Shown piece after piece: positions 62,734 to 64,000 of a DNA stretch of 64,000 nucleotides. The first letter of the stretch is position 1. Every line of letters starts with the position of its first letter. The stretch spans positions 124,001-188,000 of the forward strand of contig JABTUS010000008.1 in the NCBI GenBank assembly GCA_015075305.1, in the 5' to 3' direction. A model generated the notes under the pieces. That model worked only from the letters and a program-made list of their open reading frames with translations. It searched no databases and was not told the DNA's origin. A program made the translations under genes and the position numbers. This stretch comes from Opitutaceae bacterium (lineage in GTDB: Bacteria; Verrucomicrobiota; Verrucomicrobiia; Opitutales; Opitutaceae).

Positions 62734-64000
62734 ATGGTGCCCGTCATTCCGCCAAGTTCATACATTCCGAAGCCATACCGCGGCTCTTCCGCGGAGGAGG
62801 TGCTTGCCCTGCGGAAACAGTATCTGAACCCGGTGATCTTCCATTACTACCGGAAGCCGCTCATGATCGTTGAAGGACGCGCGCAGTGGCTGTTTGATGA
62901 AACCGGTCGGAGGTATCTGGATGGTTTTGGCGGGATTGTGACCGTGGGTCTGGGGCACTGCCATCCGGAGGTTGTGGCGGCGGCCAACCTGCAGAACGGG
63001 ATGATTTCCCATACGACGTCCATCTATCTGAATCCGGAGCCGGCCCTGTATGCGAAGGAGCTGGCCGCGAAACTGCCGGGCGAGCTCAAGGTGGTCTACT
63101 TTGTCAACTCGGGCTCGGAGGCCAACGATCTGGCCATGCTTATGGCGAGAGCCTTCACCGGCAACTATGACATGATCGCCTTGAGGAACGGCTATCATGG
63201 CGGCACGACCGGCACCATGGGACTCACCTCCCACAGCACCTGGAAGTACAATGTGCCCCACAATTTCGGGGTGCAGCATGCGCAGGCGCCGGACACCTAT
63301 CGCGGTCCCTTTGGCGGAGATGATCCCGAGGCAGGGAGAAAGTATGCGGCGGACGTGGAGTCGCTCATTCAATTTGGAACCTCGGGTCGCATCGCCGGCT
63401 TCATCGCCGAGTCCGTTCAGGGCGTTGCGGGTGCGGTGGTCTATCCGGACGGATACCTGCGGCATGCCTTTGCGCATGCGAGAGCCGCCGGAGGCGTCTG
63501 CATTTGTGACGAGGTGCAGACCGGGTTCGGCCGCACGGGATCGCATTACTGGGGTTTTGAAACCCAGGGCGTGCTGCCCGACATCGTGACGATGGCCAAG
63601 GGCATCGGCAACGGCCACCCTCTTGCCGCGGTCGTGACCACGCCGCGCATTTCCGAGGCGATGCTTTCGCGCACGCATTTCAACACCTTTGGAGGCAATC
63701 CGGTTTCCTGCGCGATAGGACGGGCCGTGCTTCGGGTGATCGACAGGGAGGAGCTGCAGAAGAACAGCCTTGAGGTGGGGGCTCACTTGAAGGCCGGGCT
63801 GGAGGGACTGGCTGCACGGCACTCCCTCATTGGAGAGGTTCGGGGACTCGGTCTTTTGCTCGGAGTGGAGCTGGTGAAGGATCGAAAGTCAAAGGAGCCG
63901 GCAAAGGAGGCGTGCGCGGCCGTCTTCGAGAGGGCGCGCGAGCTCGGGCTCCTGATCGGCAAGGGAGGCCTTTGGGGCAACACGCTTCGCATCACTCCGC
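62734..64000 (+). CDS. class III (PLP-dependent) aminotransferase, AGXT2-like, 3' partial
   Basis: My translation from the ATG at 62734 stays open for 422 codons and runs off the right edge, so the C-terminus is missing. Motifs of PLP-fold-I class III enzymes are complete: [42 protein letters not shown] and [10 protein letters not shown] with Lys289 as PLP Schiff-base residue. Alanine-glyoxylate aminotransferase 2 and related omega-amino acid aminotransferases fit best; 4-aminobutyrate or ornithine aminotransferase is an alternative. A long open frame on the opposite strand (62758-63822) is its shadow. Divergent from the DUF1800 gene. Confidence 0.92.
   Translation, partial: MVPVIPPSSYIPKPYRGSSAEEVLALRKQYLNPVIFHYYRKPLMIVEGRAQWLFDETGRRYLDGFGGIVTVGLGHCHPEVVAAANLQNGMISHTTSIYLNPEPALYAKELAAKLPGELKVVYFVNSGSEANDLAMLMARAFTGNYDMIALRNGYHGGTTGTMGLTSHSTWKYNVPHNFGVQHAQAPDTYRGPFGGDDPEAGRKYAADVESLIQFGTSGRIAGFIAESVQGVAGAVVYPDGYLRHAFAHARAAGGVCICDEVQTGFGRTGSHYWGFETQGVLPDIVTMAKGIGNGHPLAAVVTTPRISEAMLSRTHFNTFGGNPVSCAIGRAVLRVIDREELQKNSLEVGAHLKAGLEGLAARHSLIGEVRGLGLLLGVELVKDRKSKEPAKEACAAVFERARELGLLIGKGGLWGNTLRITP

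Noticed and set aside
62758-63822. Open frame of 354 aa on the - strand
   Set aside because: It is antisense to the class III aminotransferase, whose PLP motifs are unmistakable on the + strand; the translated product is rich in His/Arg/Pro without domains.

Overview
The window looks like a chromosomal segment of an Opitutaceae-type Verrucomicrobiota bacterium. The reasons are high G+C content, large TonB-dependent receptors without SusD partners, paired sulfatases and polysaccharide lyases, SSS-family symporters, LacI/AraC regulators, a DUF1800 secreted protein with a long Pro-Thr linker, and weak or absent Shine-Dalgarno sites at many starts. This placement is inferred from gene content. 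No rRNA or tRNA gene, CRISPR array, IS element or phage module was seen.

Layout. 1-8.3 kb is mostly housekeeping: an ABC-2 permease cut by the window edge, a VTT/DedA-like membrane protein, an RluA pseudouridine synthase, a PafA-like phosphatase divergent from a Tat-exported metallophosphoesterase, ndk and fabV. 8.3-24.7 kb is a glycosaminoglycan (chondroitin-type) utilisation locus. A PL8 chondroitinase and two sulfatases run leftward from an A+T-rich divergent promoter. An N-acetylhexosamine 1-kinase-like protein, a UDP-HexNAc 4-epimerase-like protein, an SSS symporter and an AraC regulator run rightward. A D-2-hydroxyacid dehydrogenase, a LacI regulator and a TonB receptor follow. 24.6-31.4 kb is a cobalamin/methionine block: metH split into two genes, a 30-bp palindrome in front of it, and divergently a cobalamin riboswitch leading into a BtuB-like receptor. 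A PduO-type cobalamin adenosyltransferase lies further on at 39.4 kb.

31.4-44.8 kb holds recQ, an ECF sigma factor, an orphan OppA-like lipoprotein with a coupled membrane-anchored protein, a structured RNA with terminator before a PIN-PhoH gene, a Gfo/Idh oxidoreductase, def, and a translationally coupled pair of membrane proteins of unknown function. 45-55.3 kb is a second carbohydrate locus in one direction: TonB receptor with carboxypeptidase-like domain, nine-loop FG-GAP protein, DHDPS-family lyase, medium-chain dehydrogenase, SDR, TIM-barrel epimerase and a PL6-type lyase with an altered catalytic site. 55.4-64 kb has a TPR protein, a 7TMR-HDED-like protein lacking an HD domain, a 1381-residue DUF1800 protein, and a class III aminotransferase cut by the right edge.

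How it fits together: the two loci suggest extracellular or periplasmic cutting of acidic, sulfated polysaccharide, import by TonB receptors and a sodium symporter, and entry of N-acetylhexosamine and uronate products into central metabolism. The B12 block suggests an organism that imports corrinoids and uses B12-dependent methionine synthesis. The most unusual points are the split metH with its palindrome, the structured RNA before the PhoH gene, the PL6 Lys-to-Arg change and the HDED-like protein without its HD domain.
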